Program-made: the position numbers and the translations under genes
Shown: positions 26,487 to 38,438 of the stretch, piece by piece
Layout of the letters: each line of letters starts with the position of its first letter
How positions within the stretch are numbered: position 1 is the first letter of the stretch
Assembly: GCA_028554795.2 (NCBI GenBank)
Contig: CM068838.1
Location: 130,395,428-130,459,427, forward strand
DNA: 64,000 nucleotides
DNA from: Sinohyriopsis cumingii
Lineage: Eukaryota > Mollusca > Bivalvia > Unionida > Unionidae
Direction: 5' to 3'
The notes under the pieces: model-generated
Told to the model about the DNA's origin: nothing
Seen by the model: the letters and a program-made list of their open reading frames with translations, nothing else
The model's database searches: none

Positions 26487-29400
26487 AGAGAGAGAGAGAG
26501 GTGTTCGTTTTGCGTCTGTATGTGCTATATTCTTCATGGTCTCCCCATAACTTAGCACGTGTCGTACCATCACCATTACAATCATTTGATTTACCAGATT
26601 ACCATCACCATAGATGCAACCAAATTGACAATACCACTACCACCAGTAACACCACTGATACTATTTCCGACCTTCATATATTACTTCACCATCTCATCGT
26701 TTTGATGTTAAATGTTTGATTTAATTCTCGTTGGTCGATAATAAACATTGTATCACTGTAAATATCCTTTCCTACTATGCTATATAGTCTTACAGTCCTG
26801 GTGCTCCATAAAAGTAAAATCAATCAATCAATCAACTACTTACGACAACTCTTTCTCAGTTACATGACGGAAGCGTTTGATGCTTTGCGTCAGTTTTGAG
26901 TAGAGGGGAGCAGAGAGAAAAAATAATTTAAAGCCTCATCTTTTGCAACTACACTTCCTTAATCTCAATCGCCGATGTTAGAGAAAATACTTACTGGCGG
27001 ATTCGATATTTTCTTTCCAAGCCAGGGCCAAAGTTTTGAACATGGTATCAAAGCCACAATGAGGTATAAAGAGATCATCGTTTCGGCAACTTCCTTTTCC
27101 AGTGCGGCGTAGTCAGCGCAGGCTTTACTCAGGTCTATACCTGTAGGGTCTCTTATATGCCAGGTTGTGAACAGCTCTTCATAATATCTGGAAAACAGTC
27201 ATAGGTTCAAAATATATTTTTGTCTTGGAATAATGCCTTGTCTATCCCCCACTCACGCTTAAACACACACATATACAAACTCTTTCAAAAGATATTCCTT
27301 GTTAGAGATAAATTACCAGCTTTAATCTTCTTAATATGTAGTTTGTTCTGATAGAAAAGTTCAGCATCTTTCAATACATAATGTTTGTTCATACGTGGGT
27401 TTGTGTGTGTGTGAGAACCTTTGTGTTTATGTGCTTGTATGTGTATCTAGTGGATAGTAGAAAATTGTTTCATCCATAATTTGCTATATGCAACGTTTTT
27501 TTCTGTAGTGTATTAAAGCTTAAAAGTTCTAGGAATCAAGGCAAAGACATGTGTTTGTTCTTTTAACGAAATCGGAAATACAATTAGAAAAATTGTGCTT
27601 CCTTGCGTCAGCATAGATGTATATCTTTTTCTTGCTATTCAGTTCAGTAAGCAAATACGTCTTGCTTTTGCTGACACGGATACCTAAATGCCATCATATG
27701 TTGTAGTAGCAGATAAAGGAATGTAATCGTACATATCACAAGGTTGTTGATATTCAAAAATAAAACAAATCCATTCTCATTGTGAGCATAACGCTCAATT
27801 TGGTACTCCTACTACACAGTATGTTTTTGTGTTTGAAGTTACCGTTATTTAATTGTTTTTAGGGTTTATTGAAACGTCCTTACTTCTTGTATGATTCTGA
27901 TCGTTTCTCCAGAAAATCCTTCAAGACCGGATCCTTTGCTTTCTTAGCTGATGTGTCGATGGATTCTTTGCTGTGGTAGCAATAAACAGAGTCCTGGACC
28001 ATGTAACCGCCTATAAAATAAGCGACGGAATGGTAAATATTAATTTTCAATCATCAAAAGAAGTAATATAATGAGCTAATAGTATAGTGCTAATGTGTAC
28101 CCTGACCTTGTATGAAATTATTATATACCATACTGTACCACAAGACAATGATATTATTTTGGCTTAGTACAAAAACAACAAGACTGGCATGGTTATGAAC
28201 TGACTTAATTCGCTTTTTCTTCATAATTGAATCATCTTGTGTCATGGTTGAAAATAATTCAAAAGTTCGAGTTTAGTTCATCAGTGGGATGCTCATAAGC
28301 ATACTCATCCCTGCTGCCATACTCCAAGGCTGTATCATCAGGACCTAGCTTGGCCATTACAGCTGAGATGAAAAGTGCCCCTTTCTTGGTTGGCGATTTA
28401 GCTTTCCCTCAGGCCCGCAGTTTTAACTACTTCGCAGAAAACGAAGAGTTAAAATAATAATACATTATTGTCACAACGTTATGCAACTTGAAGAAACAAA
28501 AACGTGTGAAAAAGAACCACATCACTACCTTAAATACAGTTGTATATGTTTAAATCTTTAGAAGTCAATATTTTTTATTTATTCCAAAGAGTTACCTGTA
28601 AGTTTCATTGACTCCCTGCAGTTTGCATTTCTCCTATCAGAGTGAGCTACACGTTCTTCAGGATTGTCTGTGTGTGATTTGGAATTTTAACGTAGCTTTA
28701 ACAATTTTTCAGTCACATCTCTACGATGCATGCAGTGTGGCAGTTTATAGTGATGTCTAGCACTGGTGCATCATGCCGCAGGGATGTAGCATGATGTCCC
28801 ACCCTGTCACATTATCCTGACACCAGGCCGACCAGTCCTAGCACTAACCTCTTAATGCTGAGCGCCAAACGAAGCAGCTGTTAGTACCATTTTTGTAAGT
28901 CTTTGATATGACTCGGCCAGGGATCAAACCCACGATCTTCCGCATCCGAGGCGGACGCTCTAACTACTAGGCCAATGGTGAGGTCCGGGTTCTACAGGAA
29001 AGAGTTTGTTAAATTTCATTATTATCATCTAATACATAAATCTATTGACGTTTTAAAATACCGGAACGACAGACTGAGAGTCTTATTTTCTTAAAAATCA
29101 TATATGAACACAAGTCCCCCCCCCCCCAAACTAATATCCTATACATCCCAATGCAGCAAACTTAGCGTGGACAATATGCACCATGGACACAAAACAGCGC
29201 CTAAGCGTGGAGAATATGAACAATACACACAATATAGTGCGTGAACGTGGCAAATATACACAATGCACACAGAACAGTGCCTACATGTGGCAAATGACGA
29301 GGAATAACTATTTTATTTACCAAAATCAGTTGGATCGAGTGTACCATTTTGTAGTCCCTGGACAAATTTGGATTTGAGTGCGTTTTGTTGCTGGGCTTTT

Positions 29401-29555
29401 GTTGACTTCCAAAGATACTCAGAAAGAGGTTCAACCTTCGCCTTTACAGTAACTTTACACGCTTGAGCGGCGAGATCTTTGCACATGGCGCTGTCGGCAA
29501 GCTTATGTGCCAACAGTCCAGCATGTCTTGGACTTTTTCTGGCAGACATTTTCAT
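24826..29555 (-). CDS. TenA/THI-4 (thiaminase II fold) family protein, 4 coding exons
   Basis: Seen: four minus-strand exons (29,555-29,321; 28,010-27,884; 27,187-26,995; 25,008-24,826) join in frame into 738 nt, a 245-residue protein ending in TAA. All introns are GT-AG, with phases 1, 2 and 0. The stretch KSKFVQGLQNGTL (61-73), then Y81 and QDSVY (84-88), then ALIPC (166-170) followed by W/L-rich residues, and GCMTGEANFF (233-242) follow the order of bacterial TenA landmarks. Asp85, Tyr88, Cys170 and Glu238 fit TenA Asp44, Tyr47, Cys135 and Glu205; Tyr147 may match Tyr112. Known: TenA proteins of about 230 residues are all-helical and hydrolyse aminopyrimidines in thiamine salvage; relatives include PqqC. 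Inferred: the Cys suggests a true TenA-type hydrolase. About 40 extra N-terminal residues, basic at the start, could be a targeting peptide; there is no clear signal peptide or membrane segment. The start is the ATG just after a 3' splice site, so a 5' non-coding exon is likely. Function is inferred by similarity only. Confidence 0.85.
25013..25042. repeat. AAT/ATT trinucleotide tract at intron 3' end
   Basis: About nine AAT units lie immediately upstream (minus sense ATT) of the last TenA exon and form most of its polypyrimidine-poor intron end. The same tract precedes the pseudo-exon at 47,453, which makes it a useful marker of shared ancestry. Confidence 0.9.
25860..25920 (+). mobile_element. 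Possible 3' end of a retroelement (Penelope-like type)
   Basis: The stretch TTGAGGAAGAGCTTCTTTA plus GCTCGAAACGTTGGGAT resembles a conserved 'GAAGA..TCGAAACGTT' sequence that I recall at the 3' ends of Penelope-like elements. No protein domain remains and the boundaries are unknown. It lies in the third intron of the TenA-like gene. Confidence 0.3.
26403..26500. repeat. TA then GA microsatellite
   Basis: About 35 TA units followed by nine GA units, in the third intron of the TenA-like gene. A 178-codon open frame across it is an artefact of the repeat. Confidence 0.95.
26570..26838 (+). mobile_element. 5'-truncated Jockey-type LINE 3' end
   Basis: This segment parallels 18,540-18,720: both have CACCATCTCATC, then a tract ending in GATTGATAATGAAC or GTCGATAATAAAC, and both end in ATCA repeats (here 26,818-26,838). 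Only 3' untranslated sequence is present, as expected of an incomplete reverse transcription. It lies between the last two coding exons of the TenA-like gene, in the intron. Confidence 0.6.
26995..27187 (-). CDS. TenA-like gene, third coding exon
   Basis: 193 nt from the acceptor TTTTCCAG to the donor GTAAGT. Residues 121-185. It contains Tyr147 and the ALIPC motif with Cys170, the position of the nucleophile in TenA. The similarity to bacterial TenA at this point (Leu-Leu/Ile-Pro-Cys, then aromatic and Gly-Lys/Glu-Lys residues) is strong. Only the frame set by the exon junctions gives this motif; reading one base off loses it, which supports the splice model. Confidence 0.85.
27884..28010 (-). 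CDS. TenA-like gene, second coding exon
   Basis: 127 nt between the acceptor ATTTTATAG (ending at 28,011) and the donor GTAAGG (from 27,883). It encodes residues 79-120 with split codons at both ends. It carries GGYMVQDSVY, the most recognisable TenA segment: Asp85 is the residue that contacts the pyrimidine in characterised TenA enzymes, and Tyr88 follows at the expected spacing. The rest is a charged helix rich in Lys and Glu. Confidence 0.85.
28259..28408 (-). pseudogene. Unidentified coding-like fragment in TenA intron
   Basis: A 49-codon minus-strand frame ends in TGA and reads KKGALFISAVMAKLGPDD, then TALEYGSRDEYAYEH, then PTDELNSNF. Its composition (acidic, Tyr- and Asp-rich tail) and its higher GC than the surrounding intron look like the C-terminus of a real protein. 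I do not recognise the protein. No start codon, splice sites or poly(A) tail were found. It could be a gene fragment carried by a transposon. Confidence 0.3.
28668..28987 (-). mobile_element. tRNA-derived SINE (family A)
   Basis: Same family as 14,899-15,212, in minus orientation. The GTGTGTGATTT end is at left; the tRNA-like head (degraded box B GGGTTTGATCCC; box A near 28,970) is at right. The shared body includes the CATCATGC.GCAG and CTTAATGCTGAGCGCC segments. It is intronic in the TenA-like gene. Confidence 0.88.
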
Positions 29556-29557
29556 GT
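29321..29557 (-). CDS. TenA-like gene, first coding exon
   Basis: The exon is bounded upstream by a pyrimidine-rich acceptor (TTTGTTTCTAG) ending at 29,558, and downstream by the donor GTAAAT starting at 29,320. The first ATG (29,555) lies two bases after the acceptor and a second ATG follows at codon 3, so either could be used. It encodes residues 1-78 plus one base of codon 79: a basic Ala/Lys-rich leader, then the first TenA helix with the FVQG..NGTL motif. The acceptor implies a further upstream exon that I cannot locate; it may be untranslated or could add N-terminal residues. Confidence 0.82.
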
Positions 29558-30746
29558 CTAGAAACAAAATAAATCGAACACATTAGGAATATACCAGCAC
29601 AAATCTATAACGTTAAATATATGATTATTAAAGCTTGATTACCATTTTATAATATATATTCCTTGTTTATCTTTAGTGTAGGTATAACAGCACGGTGACT
29701 TAAGCGACTTGTAGGAAAGAAATTTATCGACCATTGCTTTAATGGCTTTTATGTGGTATGAAGAAAAATAAGTTTTATTACATGTGTAGTTATATTTTAC
29801 CACATTTCACGCTAACCTTTGGTGTGCCACTGTAAGTAAATCACTAACCAATAACACTACCGTACATGCGTAATATGATAAATGATAATGTACGTCTTGC
29901 ATACAAACTTCATTTTGCCATTATCAGAACACATACGTAAATAATATATCAGGGAATAGTAGTTGAAAACGTTATAATCCTGTATTGTTTTTCAATTAAC
30001 CCTAAAACAGAAACATGCATCTCTTAGTCACTAAAATGTATATGTTGTAGTTGACATATTTAGGTCAATTTGAGAGAAAAAGCACACGAACTATACACAG
30101 CTGAATCACGTCAGAAAGCATTTTAGGTGAAAGACAGAACGATTTAGTCAGTATCTCTTTCAAATCTAATAACAAGTCTTGTTGCAAAATGTGAATTGCT
30201 GTCACGTTTTTGACTACTCTCTATAATAAAAGCATCCATGGGCGTTCCTTTGTTGAACGACATATCATTCAAAATTCCATTTTTGACGGAATAATGATTC
30301 TACATTATTTGTCCGTTTACCAGATCTGTAAATGCATAAAAATGACGTGTTCCTACCTGTTTATGCCTCAAGGAAAACGGATCAACTGGCACTAGCGTGG
30401 AGAACTTACTCCTATAAACAGACGTCGTATTGACTGTATCCTAGCTGACAGGATTCAGCTAACCTATGAATTTAATTTTGTGAAGTACACTTAAGACCAT
30501 GTGTAGAAAGCAAATGTGCGGCGAACCCTAACACGTGTAATATGTCTATAGCGTTTCAAAAAAAGAAGGTAACAGAAGAGTGGAAACATATTGAAACGAA
30601 CATGTGTGTCTACGGTTTTCTTGTCATTATATTTCCGATACAGAAGACATAGACTTGTATGTTTGTATTGAACTCCCCAACGTGCTGCCTACAATAATTT
30701 CTGTTTTAGAGTTTGATGGCTAATAGGACGGACAAGCACAGCCTCT

Positions 30747-30749
<3 letters not shown>
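29558..30749. other. Upstream flank of the TenA-like gene
   Basis: A 5' non-coding exon and promoter are expected here or further right, because the first coding exon starts after an acceptor site. I cannot identify either by eye; no clear TATA box and start pair stands out. Confidence 0.4.

Positions 30750-30798
<49 letters not shown>
30750..30798. repeat. GA microsatellite
   Basis: About 24 GA units; a second, shorter GA tract lies at 31,053-31,086, on the other side of the family B SINE. Confidence 0.95.
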
Positions 30799-30801
<3 letters not shown>

Positions 30802-30807
30802 TATGTT

Positions 30808-31047
30808 ATATATTGTTGAATTTAACGCTGTTTTTCAGCACAAGATAGGCTATACCTGGCGGCCAGTATAAATGGTGGAGGAAGAACCCGGGTAAAGCCT
30901 GGAAATAACCACCGACCCACGGGAAGATACTGGCAAACTTTCTCACATAAACACATTAGCCAATCAGAGACTCGAACCCACGCAGAAAGAGGTGAGACGG
31001 CAGTGATTCATAAAGGTGGGCGCTTTAAACCATTATGCCACTCAGGG

Positions 31048-31052
<5 letters not shown>
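30808..31052 (-). mobile_element. tRNA-like SINE (family B)
   Basis: Minus sense: GGTGCCCTGAGTGGCATAAT head, GTGGGTTCGAGTCTCTGA as box B, body with CCCGTGGGTCGGTGGTTATT, and an end resembling AAAAACAGCGTTAAA. It is bracketed by GA microsatellites. It differs from family A throughout. Confidence 0.7.
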
Positions 31053-31086
<34 letters not shown>

Positions 31087-31088
<2 letters not shown>

Positions 31089-32575
31089 GTCTAAGCAGAG
31101 AGTTGTAATATACATTTGGCAACTTCGGTAGAGTTCAGGGACAGTTTTATTCATAAATTGAGATGATGCATGCACGTATCTAATGCCTAATGTAACAATG
31201 CATTGAAGATAAAATAGACAGGTGAGATCATAAAGGTCCATATTTTTGGATAGGTATCATAAAGTAAAATATACGAATATCATTCACTTGACCTTAAAAG
31301 TCGACGTAAGTTCATATAATAAGAATGGTATGCACACAGTGGAAACGTATGCCCTTTTCCTGGGTGATAAGTTTGAAAAACATTGTGTACTTAATAAATT
31401 GATCCAATTCCAAATAGTTGTCATCCCCGTAGTTTTTTAGATATTCCACTTGCCTTGAACCCGCTTGACTACTGCTGCGGGTGATAACTTTCCTTCCTAG
31501 CCGACTACTGGTATTCAATGGCTACATACTTGGAAGATACTCTGGGAGGTGTACATGAAAATGTTCTAGAATAACACAAATGTTCATGGCATATTGCTAT
31601 TAATCTCTATCTCCCTTTGAGAAAAGGCGAGCAATGACGTCATATCTGATCTTGATAGTTCTTACGGGTATTGTTGTTCGTGTATATTTGGGTCGCCGTA
31701 GCGTATCTCTATACTCATGCACCGCTTAGCAGTGCTCACCGGCACCGAAGTTAATTACAATTAAATTGGATGAATTTAAATGTGCACACCGTATCTCTAG
31801 AAATGTATACGTTGAACGTGCAGAGACAGGTTGTGAGGTACGAGCTGCCAATTCCACAACACGTTTGTACTACCATTTGCCTAAACCAACCCACCCCCGT
31901 ACCTTTTGGATAGCGTATATGACGTACTATATATTAGCAAAAGTTATTGCACAGTAAGAAGAGGTGAACAAGTATTGGACATGTTCCTGTCAAAAACACC
32001 TGCATCGGATTCCATAACGTATACATTAGTATGACTTTCATAGAATACTTATAGGTATTTTAATATCTTCCCATCGGTCACCATAACCCACGGATAAGTA
32101 TGAATATCAATATGTGAAAATGAATATATTCAACTATGAATGTACCGAAGTCGGTGTTAAATTTTCTATTGATTAAATTGCATATTATGGTGGAAATAAT
32201 GAGTTCCTGAAGCGAAAACGTAACGGGATGGATGATTCGTCAGGGTTTAGTTTTAAAAAAAGTCCTTTTTCTAACTTTCAATATGATAACGAAGTTCATT
32301 TTGTTGTCACCTACCCATTCTATATCTTTCTGGTCATTTCTTGAGCAAAACAAAAGTCTATAGTTGACCCATGTTAATGTGATTATGAATAATTTATGTG
32401 CCAGATAGTAACTAAATGTATTATCTGTGAACCATATATCTACAATTTAAACTAGTAATGTGTCTAAGTTCCGTCTTCGTGTAATGCCGGGAAATGGGAG
32501 GTACATATTTTGAGGTGATGTGGTTTTCGGTTCTTTTTTGTTCTTTCTTTTGTACTAAAAGGAAAAAGAAAATTA
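31087..32575. other. Gene-free AT-rich sequence
   Basis: Short frames only. A frame at 31,766-31,957 has mixed composition but no recognised motif. Confidence 0.55.
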
Positions 32576-33250
32576 TTGGGTGCATTTATTGGGTACATTT
32601 ATTTTGTACATGCTTTGTGTGTATTTATTGGGTACATTTATTGGATGCATTTACTGTGTACATGTACTGGGTGCATTTATTGGGTACATGCATTGGGTGC
32701 ATTTATTGGGCACATGCATTGGGTGTATTTATTAGGTACATGCATTGGATGCATTTACTGGGTACATGCATTGCGTGTATTTATTGGGTACGTGCATTAG
32801 GTGCATTTATTGGGTACATGCATTTGGTGTATTATATTGGGTACATGTATTGGGTGCATTTACCGAGTACATGCATTAGGTGTAGTGTATTGGGTACATG
32901 TATTGAGTTGCATTTACTGAGTACATGCACTGGGTGTATTGTATTGGGTACGTATATTTGGTTGCATTTACTGGGTACATGCATAGCGTGTATTTATTGG
33001 GTACATGCATTAGGTGCATTTATTGGGTACATGCATTGGGTGTATTGTATTGGGTACATGTATAGGGGTGCATTTACTGAGTACATGCACTGGGTGTATT
33101 GTATTGGGTACATATATTTGGTTGCATTTACTGGGTACATGCATTGCGTGTATTTATTGGGTACATGCATTAGGTGCATTTATTGGGTACATGCATTGGG
33201 TGTATTGTATTGGGTACATGTATAGGGGTGCATTTACTGGGTGCATGCAC
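32576..33250. repeat. Minisatellite, 26-bp unit made of two 13-mers
   Basis: The unit is GGGTACATGCATT followed by GGGTGCATTTATT, each half 13 bp, repeated about 25 times with substitutions and occasional 1-bp changes. The later part shows a higher-order period of about 160 bp: the block from 33,001 recurs at 33,161. The 243-codon plus-strand frame (32,494-33,225) exists because the unit lacks stops; Trp/His/Gly/Cys-rich repeats with no other protein feature make it unlikely to be a gene. Confidence 0.93.
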
Positions 33251-36200
33251 GATATAGGAGGTCTAGGCCAACAAAAATAGCGACAAGGTTTCAAGAAAGT
33301 GCAACCATTTTAGTCACATGAGTGACAATTAATGATTTGTCTTTATTTTTCGAGCAGCAAATATATACAAACACACGTAGCAATACATAGCAAACAACGT
33401 ATTTACAAACAAACAGACACATACACGGATGCATGCACAAACGTGTATATACGTTACCGCTTCGTAAACAATATCAGATATATTAGATGTTATAAAAACA
33501 ATTATCACGTGAGTTCCTTTCAAAAAAACACGACACTGTAAATTAGATTTAATGCTGACATTCAATGAAGTACATGTCTTCAAGCAAAACATTAACTGCC
33601 ATCGCAATACACTCAATACAACGAGATTACGGATACGAAAGATAAAATAAGGCGCAATCCTGTGGCCTGATGAAATGTATATGTATGAAGGATGTGTTCG
33701 TGTCAGTATGAGTTCATCATTATATGTTTATCCAACCTGTTCAAAGTCACGTTAGATGCCTTGTTGCAGTTTGTAAACAAAGATAGCTGTACATTTAGAT
33801 GTATAAATGTTACGCAGAAAGATGTGTTTCCGTTTATTTGCATGGGCGTGTGTGCGTGTACACTTCATATAATCCGAACGCGACAGATAAAATCCCACCC
33901 CCGATTTTGATCTGGGTTCATTACTTCGATGACACCGTCCCCGCAGATATGCTATACCCATATCTGCATGGAAACTGTCATTTTTTTGTACAGTAAAATC
34001 CGTATCAAACAATGTCAATTATGTATTTCTATCTCCTTGATACTCGTCATGTTTAAATTGGTTGAGATGTACGAACAGTTGGAGGGGTAAGTGAACACTA
34101 AAGTTACTGGTGAATATTTGTAGTTAACAATTTTGGTCTGCATTTGTCGTACTCACTTGCATGGAAACACTGGCATAGATTGACCAGACTGTGATGCAGT
34201 GGCAGATGGTGACTTATGCTATTAACTTTGCTTATGTTTTAATTTGAAAAAGATCTTTCCTGATCGCAGATACTACACTAAATGAGTCATTATTTTATCC
34301 AAGTGGTGCAGCATAAGTTTTATAAAGTTTGGTTCGACTTAATAAAAAAAATCTGAAACAGCAAATAAAATGTTTTAAATAGTTGGTGAAAAAGCAATAT
34401 ACATAAGGGTTTTAGAAAGATAACATAATGTGACTAGATAATGCTTGCTGGACAAAACGATCTTGAAAATTGTTATTGCTCTGATCTATAACGACAAACC
34501 CATATTAGATCCATTCTAGAATTTGAAAAGAATATATTATCTTGAGGTAATGAGGAAACAGTACAATATGATTATCACGGTCTGAAAGAAACTTCCAGGC
34601 CCCCACCCAGCCAAAAGATTATACTATTTCAATAACATAAATACAAAAATATATTCATGTTTTCTCTATTTTAGCAGTTAAAGATATACTATAACACTAA
34701 TAACTGTAGCGTTGTCTGGGCATGTATATCATATGTAAATACTTTAAATGTATTTTATATAAAGTTAGCACTTATTCCCTCTAGTTCCATGGGTGGATGA
34801 ACGACGTTCAAATTGTTTAAATCTGCTTGGTACGCTCTATTTGATTTTAGAGCTATATAAATGACACTTTGGACTCCGAATGTTCAAATCGGAAGAAAAA
34901 GCCTGTTTAGATGCAGGTATATGATTAATCCTACCACTGGTAGGTTACAACATTTCGCAAATACAGAGAATAAACAAGAAAGAAAATGACTAAATCTCGA
35001 GTCGGGTTTGTTATCGGTCAGTTCTCCCACTATTTAACTGAATTAATAATGCATTGGCGGATGGAATAATTCATGCTGGTATATGTTATTACGTCACCCC
35101 ATCCACATGTTCATTAAATAATATATGACCTTCATTACAATCGGTTTATCTAGACTGATATCTTATATGACCTGAATTTCTCCGCATATCTCAACATCGT
35201 TCCATTTTCCAACATAAAGTTAAACCTTCTTTTTTAGTTCTGAATGATTCATGTTACAATAATTATGCAAATATAGAAGACATTTTTAAAAATATCTGTA
35301 TTTTATCTATCTGGCACTAAAGAAAACGGAGATAATGTATTGTATGCATCTCGATCGATCCACATATACAACCATACGTCGAGGCAAGTTAAAGTCATTT
35401 TCAGAATGGGAACGTATCTGATTACCATTTTCTTTTCAAACGTAAATGATGACAGACCGAAGAACACGTGTCTTCACTATATGTCTGCAAGCTACCACAA
35501 CCAGATTCTGCAAGCTGCGTAAATTTTAGTAAGATTTTTGCGAGACCACCAGTGACCTTTCGTTTGCTGTAATTGCAGAAAACACTAAACGTAGATGTCT
35601 CCAGAAAATCAGCATCACATGAAATACGTATGTATATTGTTTTAATAAACATATAAGTTAAAATCAAAACATGTACACAATTTGTTTTGCGTATACATTC
35701 TTTGAAATCATTACGAAACCGTTATCTTTATCAGGTTACCAATCACCTTGTACATAGGGAGAGCTTTCATGTCTTCTTATGTAATGTGTTGATTAGTATG
35801 TTTTCAATTCTTATTATGCATTGTCATGGCAGTCTAGAAATTAAAATATATGGGCTTTGTTTCAGTGGCAGGCTAAAGAGCTTTTTTTAGTCTCATAAAC
35901 ATGAAATTACTATATTGCAACAAAGGACAATTTGCAAAAAATTTCTCTTACATAACGCACCATACTAAAGTTCGTCAATCTTATATATAATTCATTATTG
36001 TCAAACAGTATGCAGTTTGTTACAAAAGTGTATGCCATGTGAACTCACACATTTCCCTATCAGTCTGTGGTATTGCAGAACAACAGGAGAGGTACAAGGT
36101 ACAATGCATTTGCTGCTCGATTCCAATCGAGGAGAACCAAATGTTTACCTAACGTGATATTGCATACGGATTAAAAGTAGAATACCTCCCAAGAATATTC

Positions 36201-37627
36201 GATTATCATCCTCACTCACAGGCTTGACATACGTGCAAGAATTGTTACGGATAAACTAAGTTTTCACATTTTTTAAAAATATTTACCTCAATATGTAAAG
36301 ATCTCCACTAATGTCATTTCACTTTCTTATTTAGAAAAAGAATCTGCTATTATCATCAAAAGACTTGATCAAAATAATGGCAGTTTCTTTTTATCTTTAA
36401 TACATCTGAGAGTCAGTAAGAATTTTGTTTTTATTGTCGTTAATTTGCCATAAATATTGCTCTCATTCAAATAGTTGGACATTTCACTTCTGCAGTTAAT
36501 TTTGTAATCGTCTTCATTTCAATTAATTGTTTATATTTATTATAAAGAAATCTATTGTTCCAGCCGATACAAACATCATCTAGAAAATGAAATATGAATT
36601 GAATACCTATGACATGCTTGTCTTGTTATTTTCGTATAGATGATTGTAGTATGACCGTTAGGTTTTTCAAAATATATTATAGATTTATAAAAGTCATTTA
36701 ATTGGACAGAAGCATTGAATGTAATTGTCATCAATTTATGTACAAAAACTTACTGATTCGCTGCATGCGTTCGAATCATTTCGCAGTACACTTGTATTTT
36801 GCGCTATAATGAACATCTTTGTGTAGCCCATCAATCTAAATGTAAAAGAACTCATGCCATGCAAGGTACTCGTGAATATCCCAATCTGTTAAACATTAAT
36901 ATTGTCTATGCAATCATTGAAAAAATACATTTGTTATATTAAAATAGTAACAAAGTATTTTCATTAAGATCATAATGGGAATTACATTCAGACACATTTG
37001 TAAAATTTAGGATTACGCCTGCAGACTTTGGAAGCTCAGTCTGAGTTATATCATGGTTACGAAAGTATTCTATTCATCATTAGTTGCTTACATATGCAGT
37101 GTGTATACTTTTGCGTGATTGTTAAGCATAGTATGCTTTTATCTTCAGCAGTTTATTAAATCAAAGAAATCGTGATGCACTTCTGAAAGGAGGCCAAGAC
37201 ACAAGCTGCTTGTTTAACAACATGACTGACATGTGAAATGAATATAACTGCATTTGTGTATCAAGCGCAAGACCTTTTGTTTTCATATTTTACAGTCATA
37301 TTTGTTAAAAGTATGACACATATTATAAAAGCTTTTGTCCTGAACTCTTTGATGTCCTAAACCAACTATACTTTGCATATCAGAGGCGTTGTGGTATGAA
37401 TTACAATTTAAATTAAGGTGGCACGTTTTGCAATATAAGTCGATATGTACAATTAATGAAAGACACTTTATAGCTGTTTATGGGTAGGCTTAAATTGGAA
37501 TAGCATAATATATCAACAATTGTATTTAACATCAAACTGTATACATTTCACATCATCAGCCATTAACATTCAGTGTTACCTAAACCTTTACTTACTTTAT
37601 GGTTCCACTGATAATAACAGATTAATA
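33251..37627. other. Gene-free AT-rich sequence
   Basis: Overlapping short frames near 33,330-34,020 and 35,340-35,890 have no motif support. Nothing else noted. Confidence 0.6.
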
Positions 37628-37932
37628 CCGTTCCGGTGGCCTAGTTGCTAGAAGGTCCGCTTCGGATATGGGAGGTCGCTGGTTCAATCTCCGGCCGAGT
37701 CATAGGAAAGACTTATGAAAATGGTACTAACAGCTGCCTCGCTTGGCGCTCAGCATTAAGAGGTTAGTGTTAGGATTGGTGGACCTGGTGCCAATATAAT
37801 TTGACCAGGGCGGGACATCATGCTACATGTCTGCGGCATGATAATCCACGTGCTAGACATCGCTATACACTGCTAATTGCAGACATCGTAGGAATGACTG
37901 AAACTTTTTTTTAAAGCTACGTTAAAAATCCA

Positions 37933-37966
<34 letters not shown>
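37628..37966 (+). mobile_element. tRNA-derived SINE (family A) with CA tail
   Basis: Full-length plus-strand copy: head CCGGTGGCCTAGTTGC with box A and GGTTCAATCTCC as box B, body with GCGCTCAGCATTAAGAGG, and the end GTTAAAAATCCAATACACAC running into about 16 CA units. Confidence 0.9.
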
Positions 37967-37968
<2 letters not shown>

Positions 37969-38438
37969 CATTTACATGATAATGGTTATTTATAGAATTT
38001 TGGTGAACAATACAGTACAATAACCTGAAATGAAAAGCACTCTTTTACAAAAATTCGTAAGGAATAATTCATTTTCAACCAAATTGCACGTACCTTTGGC
38101 TTCATGAATCTGGCAATATTCTATTCATGACGAACACCATATTATTGTAGTGCAACTAGTGTTTTGTCAAACAATTTTATAACAGACGTTTGTTTCTCTT
38201 TACCTTGGCATGATAATTTTAGTCCAAACGTTCTAAAAAATATTTTACAATAACTGCAGACTTTTTATTATGCGAAATTGATAACTTAGGCGATACTGTC
38301 TCAGTTATGATTATATTTTAAAAACAATGTTTCCATAAACTGCTGCCAAAGCAGGTGACTGTTGAAGTGGGATGTGTTACAAACCTCCAGACTGCTTATA
38401 CCCTGTGTCTGTAATAACCTTCATCTGAATCTTCGCTT

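Noticed and set aside
26183..26719. 178-codon plus-strand frame
   Set aside because: Spans a TA/GA microsatellite and a LINE tail inside a TenA intron; no motif.
32494..33225. 243-codon open frame rich in Trp, His, Gly and Cys
   Set aside because: It lies almost wholly in a 26-bp minisatellite whose unit lacks stops; overlapping frames on both strands are also open.
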